Part shown: positions 9,101 through 19,541 of the stretch, one piece after another
Numbering within the stretch: position 1 is the first letter of the stretch
Layout of the letters: every line of letters starts with the position of its first letter
Source: Petrolisthes cinctipes
Lineage: Eukaryota; Arthropoda; Malacostraca; Decapoda; Porcellanidae
DNA: 64,000 nucleotides
Assembly: GCA_033782935.1 (NCBI GenBank)
Contig: JAWQEG010000504.1
Location: 5,001-69,000 of the forward strand
Direction: 5' to 3'
The notes under the pieces: generated by a model
Databases searched by the model: none
What the model was told of the DNA's origin: nothing
Seen by the model: the letters and a program-made list of their open reading frames with translations, nothing else
Made by a program: the position numbers and the translations under genes

Positions 9101-9828
9101 CATACTACTCCTCCCTCCATTCCCTCCCACAGTCCACTCTCCCTTCCTTCCTGACACTCAACCACTCCACATCCTTTCACGTGTGTCTCCGTCACTCCCA
9201 TCACATCCACTCTTCCTTTCTTAAAACATTCTACAATCTCTCGCCTCTTGGTCCCATCCGTCATTCCATTCACATTCACAGCTACCACTCTCATACAATC
9301 CCTCTTCCCCACTCCCTCTACAGGGCAACCCGGAGACCCTCCCCTGCCAGTAGCCATATCTGTCCACTCCCCCATTGGGGGGCCACTGATGGCTGGCAAG
9401 GCCAATGCAGTGCTCATTCCCGGAGGGACACGGGCCGTCGGCATTGTCAAAAGCTAAAAACAAGGTCATAAATTTAAAAGAAATTATCACAAAATATAAA
9501 AACATGCAGTCATAAAATTAAAATTTTAAAAACACTAAAATACAATAAAAATACAATAAAAACCTTAAAACCTATATGTGGGGGAAGCTAGGTCTCACCC
9601 CCACACCGCCTTCCCCTTTGGCTCCACCTCCTGAATGGATAAAAACTAGATAAAAAAAGGAGGTGTACCCCCGAGGTCACCGCTTGGAGGCGGGGTAAGG
9701 CTTACCTACCCTTCCTGGGGAGGGGTAGGTCACCGAGGTTCTTGCTTTTCCCAATACTGACAGCAGTTAAGCACAGTAGCAATCCTCGACCTCATTGGTT
9801 ACGATATTGCCACTGCGCAAAGCATTGT
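6149..9828 (-). mobile_element. RTE-type LINE, full-length or nearly so
   Basis: The element lies on the minus strand inside the Gypsy 5' LTR. Its 3' end is a short microsatellite, (CTAT)4 on the plus strand at 6149-6165, the simple-repeat tail typical of RTE LINEs. One long ORF fills 6160-9450, and 9451-9826 is the 5' leader. The flanks show only a 2-3 bp duplication (TGT). Because the ORF is open and the tail is preserved, this is one of the youngest insertions in the window. Confidence 0.85.
6160..9450 (-). CDS. RTE LINE polyprotein: AP endonuclease + reverse transcriptase
   Basis: A single 1096-residue frame with no stop. The N-terminal part is an exonuclease/endonuclease/phosphatase fold: VVAVNVNGM near residue 58, the catalytic glutamate in VTETHVKG near 87, MMGDMNGK near 211, and a DH pair in CFDHFAVLV near 315. 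A charged linker follows. The reverse transcriptase shows MGKAPGVDGI, IIVPLYKGKG, MDLEKAYDRV near 700, LRQGCVMSP and the catalytic FADDTVL near 800. The C-terminus has LRWYGHVERM and GVRGRPPVRW, a hallmark of the RTE clade. Length and order match RTE ORF2 (endonuclease first, one ORF). The protein nicks target DNA and copies its own RNA there. The ATG at 9450 is the first in frame; the true start could lie further in. All catalytic residues I can identify are present. Confidence 0.9.
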   Translation of the reverse strand: MTMPTARVPPGMSTALALPAISGPPMGEWTDMATGRGGSPGCPVEGVGKRDCMRVVAVNVNGMTDGTKRREIVECFKKGRVDVMGVTETHVKGCGVVECQEGRESGLWEGMEGGVVWTGMNEKSKGRGKEGCALLVSPWVWKGVDGHGWNGSRIVWMTGKIGLVKYAWVCAYAPVNEKSKTGREKMRVFWEELNACLRGIDNGRRIVMMGDMNGKVGGEEVGNIVGKWGVEGTNENGEYLVDVCAERGLFLANTFFQHKMIHRYTWKRRDARGEQKSLIDYVAMDERLRKDVYDAKVVRGMVHCFDHFAVLVRMKVRVKWEYSRRDEGVRNKRVVASGKLDVEEYREEYKRRVGEVLGDVRMGIGEGVGVNAVYEMFKMIVLRTAAEVVGYKTQKRGKKGSAWWTEEVKDAVEDKRKAYRRTLQRNVPEEVRERWKREYNVCKRQVKRMVSESKRRVDEEFGMKLSEKFKENKKLFWKEVKREREEGKSGSVRMKREGGVTVSRSEEVKEVWKRHFDRLMNGGTGGEAVVTCMEMEAGGRRQDIQGELGREEVRKAIGKLKMGKAPGVDGITAEMLKCGGEVLVEWMLLICTLAWRQGEVPEDWRRAIIVPLYKGKGSKDEYGSYRGISLLSVPGKVYGKVLTERLMEVTGNKVSEEQGGFRKGRGCVDQIFALKSIVEKYIGKGKKLYAAFMDLEKAYDRVDRKAMTEVLRIYGVGEPLLKGIEAFYADAKACVRVEGDLSESFNISVGLRQGCVMSPWLFNVYMNGCMREVKAKVNGLGVKLRLNEANWSLVASLFADDTVLMAENERNLQRVVDEFQSVCKRRKLKVNVGKSKVMVFERAETEVIDFATPYRVAVPTGTKCEITLRGERMEEVKEFMYLGTVMCKHGSMEGEIRERAVKGRQVIGSLGRIMKGRSVSMEVKRGLRNSIILPTLTYASETWTWSRAHQSRIGAVEMSYLRGACGLTRWDGESNESVYERCGMSEKAIGIECGVVERVKRNTLRWYGHVERMQGKEFVKKVYGSEVVGPGVRGRPPVRWQNRVEEYVKERNMRGRVGLEQVRRECWNRENWRHFCRGHPLEGSSRRERGVGAIDR

Positions 9829-9903
9829 ACTTACCAAATAAATTATTACCGTGTATAATCGAGTCTGTTCACCCTGGTACTAACACAACCACCTGTTGTT
9901 ACA
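9829..9903 (+). repeat. Gypsy 5' LTR, second part
   Basis: ACTTACCAAATAAATTATTA to TTGTTACA matches the last 77 bp of the 3' LTR. The LTR end is followed at once by the primer-binding site. Confidence 0.88.
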
Positions 9904-9904
9904 A

Positions 9905-9921
9905 TTGGCGCCCCCGGAAAA
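9905..9921 (+). other. Gypsy primer-binding site
   Basis: ATTGGCGCCCCCGGAAAATT directly after the LTR's terminal CA. The TGGCGCC start resembles the 3' end complement of a host tRNA, as used to prime minus-strand DNA in LTR elements. The exact tRNA was not identified. Confidence 0.65.
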
Positions 9922-9949
9922 TTCAACTTGTGTACACAATACAATTTCA

Positions 9950-10330
9950 ACTCCATGCTACTCTACGGCCATGCAAGATACTCCACTCTACGTCTACGTA
10001 AGCTACTCCACTCTACGTCTACATAAGTTACTCCTCATGCTACGAGCGATGCTACTCCACGTCCACACAAGCTACTCCACTCTACGTCCATGTAAGCTAC
10101 TACACTCTACGTTCATGTGTTGTTACCTACTCCACTCTACGTCCACACAGGCTACGAACTTCTTCACTCCACGTCCACGTGTTGTAAGCTACTCCATTAT
10201 ACGCCCAAGTGTTGCAAGCTACTCCACTATACGACCACAACCTCGACCACAACTACCACCTACTACCTACGAGCTACACAGACTACAACACCTCCACACA
10301 CCAGCTACGACCTTCACAGCGGCCTATGAC
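9950..10330 (+). repeat. Short tandem repeats in the Gypsy leader
   Basis: A unit of about 28-33 bp, CTACTCCACTCTACGTCCA with variants followed by (C/T)(A/G)(C/T)AAG, recurs about ten times with decay, then grades into CGACCACAAC-type repeats. It lies between the primer-binding site and the gag remnant. Frames through it are repeat translations. Confidence 0.6.
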
Positions 10331-11345
10331 TGACTCCTTCAGCCACGACTCCCCAGTGATTTCACCCCTCCAGATTTTAGTTAACGTAACTTACCCCCTA
10401 AAACCCTTTTCTATCATCCACGTGTCTCACACATTTCCGTACCACCAACCCCTACCATCCACCTGTGTCTCTACCGCGACCCCCTCCTCTATTAGGCGTA
10501 CCCCATTTCTCACTGTACCTGCTCCATTTTCGTCCCTTTTGCTCTTACCCCATCATATTTGTTTTCCAGCTCCCTCCCGTATTACCTCCTTTCTCCACCC
10601 CACTAACTCCTTCCTTACCACGTGTTATTCCTCTCCTCCCGTCCCTTTGTGTCCTATATTATCCACAGTATTTTTGTCTCACCCCCACTACTCGTGTGCC
10701 CCCTATTGATGTTTTGCACTCTTCCCCCACGTGTTACCACCCTCCAACATTCACCTTTTGTCTCCCACTTCATCCTTAACCCCATCCGCCACCCCCGCAC
10801 TCTACCCCTGTGTCCCACGTATCTACATCCCCCTTCGCCTGCCCTGTTTTTCTTTGTCGTCCCTCTGTGTTTCTCACCCCTCCGTTTTCCCGTACCCCCT
10901 GCTCGTCAACTACCCCTACCCAGTGACAACCACCGGCAACTGCACCTCACCAGCACTGGCAGAACTCCCAACTACCATCAGAGGTTCGGTCACGCAGCAA
11001 GGAATTGCTGCCCCCCGTGCCAGTGGGGTTTATCCGTGAACCACCCTACTGCCAGTCCAATACAGGGAAACGAGTAAGGCAGTGGCAAGACAACCCCCTC
11101 CACGCTACTGCCCGCGCCACAGCATCCACCACAGGGCCAACCAGCATCACACTGACGCACCAGCACCACACACCACCTTCGACCGAGCATAACACGGCCG
11201 CAAGCCTCGTCACCGCTCCACTGCCACCTGCCCATCAACAATCGAGCAAACCTCCCCACCCACCTCATCACACCGCTCGCACTCTCCTGTGGGTGAAGGA
11301 CTTAGAGTCGGGGGACAACTTCCTCACGCAGGGTCCGAGGTGAGT
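10331..11345 (+). pseudogene. Gypsy gag remnant (C-terminal zinc knuckle) and start of protease
   Basis: The upstream part (10331-10930) is proline- and serine-rich without a recognisable domain. At about 10965-11030 the frame reads NYHQRFGHAARNCCPPCQW, closely resembling the CFYH..FG..A..C..PC.W knuckle of arthropod Gypsy gag, with the first cysteine apparently lost. From about 11282 LLWVKDLESGDNFL begins the aspartic protease; a frameshift follows near 11330. Confidence 0.6.
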
Positions 11346-11620
11346 GTCGTTCCTCCCCTGGATAAAGACAGACAGAGCCAGGCCTTCTACGGCATACGAC
11401 CTGCTGGCGGCCAACAAGTCTCCCATCGCTACGTAAGGCACCAGGAGCACGGGCGTCACCCTACTCTAGCAAGAGTACGTGGTGTGGCCATTCGTCGTAG
11501 CTGACGAGCAGGCCCCCATCCTGGGTCTAGACTTCCTGACAGCACAAGACCTCCTGATCGATGCCAAGAGACAACAGCTAATCCACCAACCTTCAGGTGC
11601 CATTATTTCCACCATACACT
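11289..11620 (+). pseudogene. Gypsy pol remnant: aspartic protease
   Basis: After the frameshift the protease continues as HAGSEVSVVPP, where functional relatives have DTGAEVSVLPP: the catalytic aspartate position is altered. Further on, in another frame, WPFVVADEQAPILGLDFLTA matches the conserved flap/ILG(A/L)DFL block that closes retropepsins. Frame changes and loss of the DTG motif indicate a dead gene. Sequence then leaves the protease near 11600 and no RT motif is found before the RNase H segment. Confidence 0.68.
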
Positions 11621-11729
11621 GCTGACACTCTACACCTACCATTACACACATACTACACACCAATTCCCATGACAACATACTACACGAATCACCACACCTA
11701 CTCTCCACTACCACCACACAGAACACACA

Positions 11730-12240
11730 TGACCCAGGAATTCGCCTGGGAAGCCTTTAACACTATCAAGACTAAGCTGGCAGACACTACCCTACTAGCC
11801 TACACTACTCCTCATGCACCTACATCCATATACACGGACGCCTCCAACGACGCCATCGGTGCAGTCCTGCAGCAGGAAGTGGATGGAGCACTTTAACCAA
11901 TAGCGTTTTTCAGTAAACGTCTGGACCACAACAGAAGTACAGCACCTTCGACAGAGAGCTGGTTGCCATTCACGACGCTGACAAGCATTTCCGCCACTTC
12001 CTGGAAGGTAGGAGCTTCCACATCCATACCGACCACAAGCCTCTCACTACAGCAATGCAACAGCTGGGCACCAACTGGCCTCCTAGGGTGACACGCCACC
12101 TGGCATTTGTGTCAGAATTCACGACAGACATCCGACACGTAAAGGGCGAGGACGACGCCATAGCTGATGCCTTATCGAGAGCACCACCAGTGCAACCAAA
12201 CATCGCCACTATTCAACAGATGCCACTCCTCAGCATCGCA
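11730..12240 (+). pseudogene. Gypsy pol remnant: RT connection and RNase H
   Basis: EFAWEAFNTIKTKLADTTLL matches the thumb/connection just after RT in Ty3-type pol. RNase H follows: YTDASNDAIGAVLQQ with the catalytic aspartate, a stop at 11896, then in other frames AFFSKRLD, STFDRELVAIHDADKHFRHF, HTDHKPLT and DAIADALSRAPP. The palm of the reverse transcriptase (F/YxDD) is missing upstream, a deletion of several hundred bases between about 11620 and 11730. Confidence 0.78.
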
Positions 12241-12439
12241 GCGATTGCAGCAGCCCAACAGTCCGACACACACCTCCACGACTTCCTCACAGGTGACACA
12301 GGACTCGGCCTGGAAAATTTAACCGCCCCAGACTCCATGATCAAAATGTGGTGTGACCTTTCGTGCAGCTCCCCATGCCCCTGCATTCCTACCCAGGTGT
12401 CACAGGAACTCTCCTTCTTGTCAGCTGCCGTGCAGTATG

Positions 12440-13215
12440 GCCAGGTATGAGGAAGCATGTGTTCTCCGTGCCTACCAGCAGATTCCACACGGTACACGTG
12501 AACATTGATGGCCCCCTACCTCTGTTGCGTGGTGAACGCTATCTCCTAACCTGCGTGGACAGGACGACATGCTGGTGCACCGCTACCCCCATGAGCAACA
12601 TCACTACTGAAGGTACTGCCCACAACTTCCTCAGCAACTGGGTTTCCAACTTCGGTCTTCCAGTCGTAATTGTCACAGACCAAGCCCAGTTCGAGTCGAG
12701 GGTGTGGCAGGACATGCTGGCACTACTGGGCACCCGACGGCAGAGGACCACAGCGTACCACCCGTGCAGTAACGGGATGGTGAAATGGCGGCACAGAAGA
12801 CTACTGACGCCTTCAGGGGGCTACAGCCGGACCAATGGATCCGTGCCACTGTCAAGGAGGACTTACACCACTCCCCAGCGAAGCTAGTATTCAGCAAGAA
12901 CCACTGCTTACCAGGTCAAATTACTTCACCGGACCTCGACACATCCAACCTTTCATTCCTCCCGGCACTGAAGGTGGCCATCATTAACACCAGCCCTACA
13001 CCTACTCGTCACAACGATGCCAGGACTACCTACACACCCATTGGTCTACACTCCACCCCTCAACTCTTCCTCTGCACGGATGCACAACGGACACCGGTAC
13101 AGGAGCCCTACACTGGACCACATCCCGTTATCTCCAGGACGGACGTGACCGTTACTCTCCAGGTAGCGGAAAAAACATACGTCATGTCCTGGGAGCGGGT
13201 CAAACCTACACACAC
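12440..13215 (+). pseudogene. Gypsy pol remnant: integrase
   Basis: The catalytic core reads VHVNIDGPLP (first Asp), YLLTCVDRTTCW, FGLPVVIVTDQAQFES (second Asp) and TTAYHPCSNGMVKW, where relatives have NG.VER: the third catalytic residue, glutamate, appears replaced by lysine. A frameshift near 12800 leads into WIRATVKEDLHHSPAKLVFS and LPGQI. The C-terminal module, around GPHPVISRTDVTVTLQV and SWERVKPTHT, corresponds to the terminal GPY/F-like region of Gypsy integrases. A long proline/threonine-rich tail (to 13930) includes a tandem duplication of about 130 bp (13228-13355 and 13353-13480). Confidence 0.8.
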
Positions 13216-14444
13216 CACCAAACACACCAACACCACACCACCAAACACACACTCACCCACATACGCATCCGTGCACCCCTCATCCAACACCTTCACCCCT
13301 CTACCCTACCCTCCCACTACATCATCTCATCACCGCCCACCACTCGTACCCACCAACACCACACCACCAAACACACACTCACCCACATACGCATCCGTGC
13401 ACCCCTCATCCAACACCTTCACCCCTCTACCCTACCCTCCCACTACATCATCTCATCACCGCCCACCACTCGTACCCACCATACAACCTCACCACGCTGC
13501 GATGCCACAACCACACACACACCCTTCACCACTCCTACCCACGCCACCACCACAACCATCTCCTTCCCACCCACCACATCCACACCTACACACACACCCA
13601 ACGCTGCTCCTACCCTCGCCATCAACCTCATCCTTCAAAAACACACATTTGCCTACCTCACTGCCATCCCACCCTCAACCTGCACCCTCACCCTCCTTTC
13701 CACCCCAGTCTTGCCCACCTTCTCCTACCCAACCCCATTCAACCTCACCCGTCCTCACCTTCACGGTCACCTTCACCTACTCATATTTAACCACCAACCC
13801 CATCACACCCTACCCCATCCTCTGTACTCCCACTCCTACCCCGCTCTCCATCTCCAACCCAATCCACACAGGTTCCTATCCAACCTCCCTCACCCACCCG
13901 CTCACCTTCTCCCACCCACGCCCTGCCTAATCCCATTCCTATACCTCCCAATGCTATTCCTGATGCTCCCCCGACTCCAGTAATTCCTTTAGTATTCCCT
14001 TAGGACCCTCCGCCTGACACACAGCTCAAGCCGGCCACGCCTCCATGACCCGTTACTCCAGTACTACACACTCAACTGCAGTAACGTCCTCTCACACTGC
14101 CCTCCCTGCGGGAGCAGTTAGAGCAACACGAGCTGGCCCTGGTCCCTGAGAGATGCATGTTCTGTTTGGGGAAACCGGTCAAGCGACCCGCCTAATACCT
14201 CGCACACCTCTACCACACAGACCCACTCCCACTCCATATGCATCCAGATACACGCATCCCCTATTATAAACACACACACTTGCCTTTCCCCCCTGCACAC
14301 TCCACACCATACCCGTACACTTCTATACTACACTGAATATATTCCTTTATTTATTTATCATTATTATTGTATGTATGTTTATGTAACCATCTTTGTTAAT
14401 TGTATTGATATGTATTTCATACCGCCCTTCTTTCCTAAAACATT

Positions 14445-14461
14445 GTGGGGGAGAGGGGTAC
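14445..14461 (+). other. Gypsy polypurine tract
   Basis: TGGGGGAGAGGGGTAC ends immediately before the 3' LTR's TGTAGCGAC. This is the expected plus-strand priming site. The same arrangement occurs before the LTR at 24858. Confidence 0.75.
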
Positions 14462-14843
14462 TGTAGCGACATCAAGCACCTTTATGTAGCTTCCATCTCA
14501 CCTGTCCTCGGGGCGCATCTTCTGCCTCGCCTGTTCTACCTGAGCCAACCTTGGCTGGCCTGAGCGGCCGCAACGTCGTTGTTCATTCACTCGGCCACTA
14601 GCTCTACACCTGGAAACACCTCCCTCTCCTGACCTGCTGTGCCTCCTGTCGCTACCTGCCTACACCAAGCTCTCCACGTGTCGCCTGCAGCACCTACTCT
14701 CTCACACTACACGACCACGGCAGGCGGGAACTCACAGCTACAAGGTGCTTGCTACTACACAACCTATGTACTTACCAATAAATTATTACCGTGTATAATC
14801 GAGTCTGTTCACCCTGGTAGTAACACAACCACTTGTTGTTACA
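14462..14843 (+). repeat. Gypsy 3' LTR
   Basis: 382 bp from TGTAGCGACATC to TTGTTACA, uninterrupted. It contains ACTTACCAATAAATTATTAC (possible AATAAA polyadenylation signal near 14775) and the shared end motif GTCTGTTCACCCTGGTAGTA. The following bases ATATCGTGG resume the host LINE. Confidence 0.9.
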
Positions 14844-16030
14844 ATATCGTGGATAAATGTATAAAATAACCTAAATTGTTTCATAGGTTTATACATGGAA
14901 AAATAAAACAGAAGGTCGGAATCAACAAGATAAACATGGAGATGAAGTATGTGAAGACGATTAAAATATTTGTGAAGTTATGAAGAAGAAATTCCAAGAG
15001 GTATTTACAAGAGAGAGTGAGTTTGATAGGAATAGAGAAGACAGAGGGAAGGTTATGCTGGGGGACATAAAGATGGAGAGGGAAAATCTACTGGATGGAA
15101 GAAAAGAGGAAGGTCCGGATGGAATTGCCGGGATGATTCTTAATTAAGGAATGTAATGAACAGTTATTATTGCCAGTCTACAGTATCATAGAGAGTAGCC
15201 TACAGGAGGGTAAAGTTCCAAAGAAGTAGAAGAGAGCACACATAGTGCCTTTATATAAAGGATGCAATAAGGAAAATCCTCTAAATTACAGGTCAGTGTC
15301 AATAACAAGTGCAAGCTATGCGAGGGTATAATAAAGAATGAATGGGTAAGACACTTGGAAAGTACAAAAAGCATAACTAAAGCCCAATTAGGATTCAGGA
15401 AGGGGAAATCATGCATCACAAATTTATTGAGTTTTTACTCGAGGGTAATAGATGGGGTACAGGAGAGGGAAGGATGGGTCGCTTGTGTTTATCAGGATTT
15501 AAAGAAGGCATTTGATAAAGTTCCTCACAGGAGGTTGATGTGGAAGTTGGAAAATTTTGGTGAAGTACAGGGAAGGCTCCTGGAATGGATGAAGGATTAT
15601 TTGGTAGGGAGGCAGATGAGTACAGTAGTCAGGGGTCTGAAGTCAACATGGAGAGAAGTTGTAAGGAGAGTACCACAAGGTTCAGTGTTGGGACCGATTA
15701 TGTTTGTTGTATATGTTAATGACATGGTGGAAGGTGTCGAAAGCTATACAAGTCTGTTTGCAGATGACGCTAAGGTAATGAAAATGATAGAGGATGCAAG
15801 GAGTTGTGAGGAATTACAGGAGGATTTGAACAAGATTCTCAAGTGGAGCCAGGATTGGGAAATTAAATTTAATGCTAAGAAATGCAAGGTATTGGAAATG
15901 GGAAATAGTAATAGTAGGCCATCAGGAAATTACAGCATGGGTGGGTAGGCAATACAAACGGCACCCGAGGAAAAGGATTTGGGGATGACTATTCAAAACT
16001 CACTCTCACCAGAGAAACACATTAACAGGG
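14844..16030 (+). pseudogene. CR1/L2-like LINE ORF2: reverse transcriptase
   Basis: After a frame-broken stretch (KFHRFIHGKIK..., PDGIAG, IVPLYKGCNKE, NYRSVSITS), a clean frame at 15355-15948 gives AQLGFRKGKSCITNLLSFYS, YQDLKKAFDKVPHRRLMWKL, WREVVRRVPQGSVLGPIMF, YVNDMVEG and the catalytic SLFADDAKVM, then LNKILKWSQDWEIKFNAKKC. The order matches RT motifs 3-7 and the thumb of CR1/L2/Jockey-type LINEs. It ends with EEKDLG... and KHINRG near 16029, where it is cut. Stops upstream (after EGKVPKK at about 15227) show decay. Confidence 0.85.
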
Positions 16031-16078
16031 GAAATTTTATGGTGGTAAATCTGGAGTAACTGAATCCTCCAAACTATC

Positions 16079-16281
16079 GCGCACCACAATCCCCAGCCCA
16101 CCTGAGTAGAAGCCCGAGATTAGAAGCAGGTGGTTTCTGGACGACAGCCCACCTAAACCATCATGAGGCCACACACATTTCGAACCAAAGGAAGCTTTGA
16201 GTCTAATGTCGTCCAGAAACCTCATAGTTCAAAACTCGGGCTTCGACTCAGGTAGGTTAGAGATTGTGGTACCCGACTGTA
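16079..16281. mobile_element. MITE of the CGCACCACAATCCC family, copy 1
   Basis: Begins GCGCACCACAATCCCCAGCC and ends ATTGTGGTACCCGACTGTA. The interior is an inverted repeat (CCCGAGATTAGAAGCAGGTG against CCCGAGTTTTGAAC-like). Other copies: 39560-39767 and 57917-58132. It is preceded at 16045-16078 by an end of the TTGGAGCAACTGATTCC family. Confidence 0.7.
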
Positions 16282-16284
16282 CAG

Positions 16285-16461
16285 TACACTCGTGATACGT
16301 AATCCCTGACCAGAGACGAACGGCAGGCACCACACACACATACCCTGCATTCGAACTCATCAGCCTCTATAGGTGTACTGGGTAGGGAAATGAGCAATAC
16401 CAGGCGATTCGAAGCTTTCTGCTCCTCACACTCTGGTCAGAAATTATGTATCACGAGTGTA
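16285..16461. mobile_element. MITE of the TACACTCGTGATACGTAAT family, copy 1
   Basis: Ends TACACTCGTGATACGTAATC and ATTATGTATCACGAGTGTA, inverted, flanked by TA. Other copies: 46623-46786, 50262-51562 (split), 58226-58402 and 59188-59365. An ATG at 16390 inside it makes the downstream LINE frame appear to start with MSNTRRFEAFCSS; that N-terminus is MITE sequence. Confidence 0.85.
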
Positions 16462-17671
16462 CATGACTTGAGAATTAGCCGGGAATTTTCTCAAGGTGAA
16501 ATTGACACCCTGAAACAACAAGTGAAACAGCTGAAGCTAGAGGACGAGGGCAACAAACAACTGATCAAGACACTATCTGAAGACTTGCAGGTGGGTTCCA
16601 ATTCTATTGCTGCACTTATTAAAGATTGCTGTGGCTACCTGGATGATTATAACAAACCTAATAATCTACAATTTGTGGGAATTGAGGAGGAATCTAACTA
16701 GATCTGGGAACAATCAGCCAAGAAAGTAAACCGCATATTGGAAGAAAAATTACAACTATCAAACATCCAGCTAGAGTGTGTTTATCGTGTAGGACAACAC
16801 TACCACCATCAGAACGGTAAGTACCCCATCAATGACACCTTTAACAGGTTTTGTGATAGAGAGGCAGTCATCCGAAATCTTTCTAAGCTACAGGGAACAC
16901 AGATTTACATTAATGAAGACTTGTGTCCCACATCGTTTAAGGCAAGCCAGGAGCGAAGGAAAAATGGCATATTTTCGCCATACGAAGTTAATTATAAAAG
17001 AAAGACACACCAACAAAGCTACCGCCGAACCTGAACCAACATCAACAACAACAACCTGAAATATCAGAAAAACAATATCTGACGTCACCGGGGATGGCGC
17101 TGCTGCCCCCGCCTTGGCCGCCACTAGTACTTCAGTTGGTAGCCAGAACCTGACCAGTAAGAGCCGTGAGGGACAGGCGCCTGCCATGGCTGGCACACCT
17201 GGGGGACAACGGACGGCCCCTCAATATCAAACCAAGTCAGCTGCAAGGACTTCACGGCAAAGGAATAAGTAAACTTCTCTCTGGCAGAAAAAAGTACACA
17301 CCACCCAGCTAAATTTATAAACATATGTGTACTATGGATCAGAACCCTTTTCCATTTGCTTCATCTCGTTTCCATATTTAGTGACAATTGTTAACATAAT
17401 TTTCCACTCCATGAAATTGATAACTTGACGTTCGAGCCTCTTAAATATTATGAAAATATACCGAATACTCTCTCCATCGAGTTCGACTTTAACGAAGTAT
17501 ATTGCAACTATCTCTTACTTACTTAATGAAAAACCTTCTCTTAATTTAATTGCCTTTAACATAAATAGTATACCGCTTCACTTAGACAGTTATGTTGAAC
17601 AATGTATAAAGACAACTAACATGTACTTTGATGTTTAAAATTTTTGAGAAACACGTCTCATTGATGCTATA
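16462..17671 (+). pseudogene. LINE fragment: ORF1 (RRM-like) and start of ORF2 endonuclease
   Basis: From 16462 the frame gives a coiled-coil (IDTLKQQVKQLKLEDEGNKQ) and then NNLQFVGIEEESN, a stop at 16701, VNRILEEKLQLSNIQLECVY, CDREAVIRNLSKLQGTQIYI, NEDLCP and, in another frame, AYFRHTKLIIKERH. This is the pattern of LINE ORF1p with an RRM ('transposase 22'-like). At 17450-17640 LNLIAFNINSIPLHLDSYVE and NMYFDV, followed by FETRLIDA-like sequence, is the N-terminus of the ORF2 endonuclease. The LINE is cut at 17672 by an LTR. 16964-17671 is repeated in inverted orientation at 25096-25803. Confidence 0.7.
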
Positions 17672-17911
17672 TGTTATAATGGTAAGGAAGCCAATACGTT
17701 ACTACCCGGGTGAACAAACTCCAGAATACACAGTATAGGAAGGACTGTAGTCAGACCTCCCGAGTCCCCAAGGGAGGATTAACCTGTCTGGCCAAGGGAT
17801 TAGTGTACTCGCCACGTCTGAAGGCTGGATGGTGGTAGAGGTGAGGCTCAGACAAAGGATAGATGTGCGGCAACGACAAAGGGACGGAGTGGCGTGTATG
17901 GCACCATTACA
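17672..17911 (-). repeat. Gypsy-like LTR (minus strand) in left arm
   Basis: On the minus strand it starts TGTAATGGTGCCATACACG and ends ATTATAACA, 240 bp, with GTTTGTTCACCCGGGTAGTA near the end. It is the partner of the LTR at 24858-25096. A G-rich polypurine tract precedes it (reverse complement at 17912-17932). Confidence 0.8.
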
Positions 17912-18129
17912 GTACCCCGCTCCCCCCCCCCATGGAATAAATTTTATTAAGGGAGAGGGTAAGGTGTACAATGCATAAACATACAATAGTCATAGAAAAA
18001 AAATAACAAAATACAATAAGTCAAAGAGCAAACATATATGGATAACACAACTTGAATAATGAATGAATGTCATACAGAAATGTAAGGTTATAGTGTGGAT
18101 TGTAGGAGTGGGAGACAAGGTAAGTGTGT

Positions 18130-19466
<1,337 letters not shown>

Positions 19467-19493
19467 TGATCGAATGGAGGGACAGGGTAGAAG

Positions 19494-19541
<48 letters not shown>

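Larger units (their letters stand above)
5847..14843 (+). mobile_element. Gypsy (Ty3-type) LTR retrotransposon, decayed, holding an RTE LINE
   Basis: A 5' LTR (5847-6148 plus 9829-9903) and a 3' LTR (14462-14843, 382 bp) both start TGTAGCGACATCAAG and end TTGTTACA, with roughly ten differences by eye. A 4-bp duplication ATAT flanks the element in the host LINE. A primer-binding site (after 9903), gag zinc-knuckle, protease, RNase H, integrase and a polypurine tract follow in Gypsy order. The RT domain is absent between protease and RNase H, and several stops and frameshifts are present, so it cannot transpose alone. The 5' LTR is interrupted by an RTE LINE at 6149-9828. Confidence 0.88.
3325..16030 (+). 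mobile_element. CR1/L2-like LINE, decayed and opened by nested insertions
   Basis: Reading only the non-inserted segments gives one LINE on the plus strand: ORF1 pieces (3325-4240), endonuclease end (4911-5140), linker (5316-5524 and 5650-5846) and, after a 9-kb gap, RT (14844-16030). The gap is a Gypsy element: the LINE reads GAAAGATAT before it and ATATCGTGG after it, so the duplicated ATAT restores a continuous reading frame (...EKDIVDKC...). Other insertions are a SINE (3925-4110) and MITEs at 4389, 4599, 5141 and 5525. Stops and frameshifts show it is dead. The clade is assigned from RT sequence style and is tentative. The 3' end is lost at about 16030. Confidence 0.78.

Noticed and set aside
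6131..9471. Many plus-strand frames of 70-330 residues
   Set aside because: They are antisense shadows of the RTE polyprotein on the minus strand.
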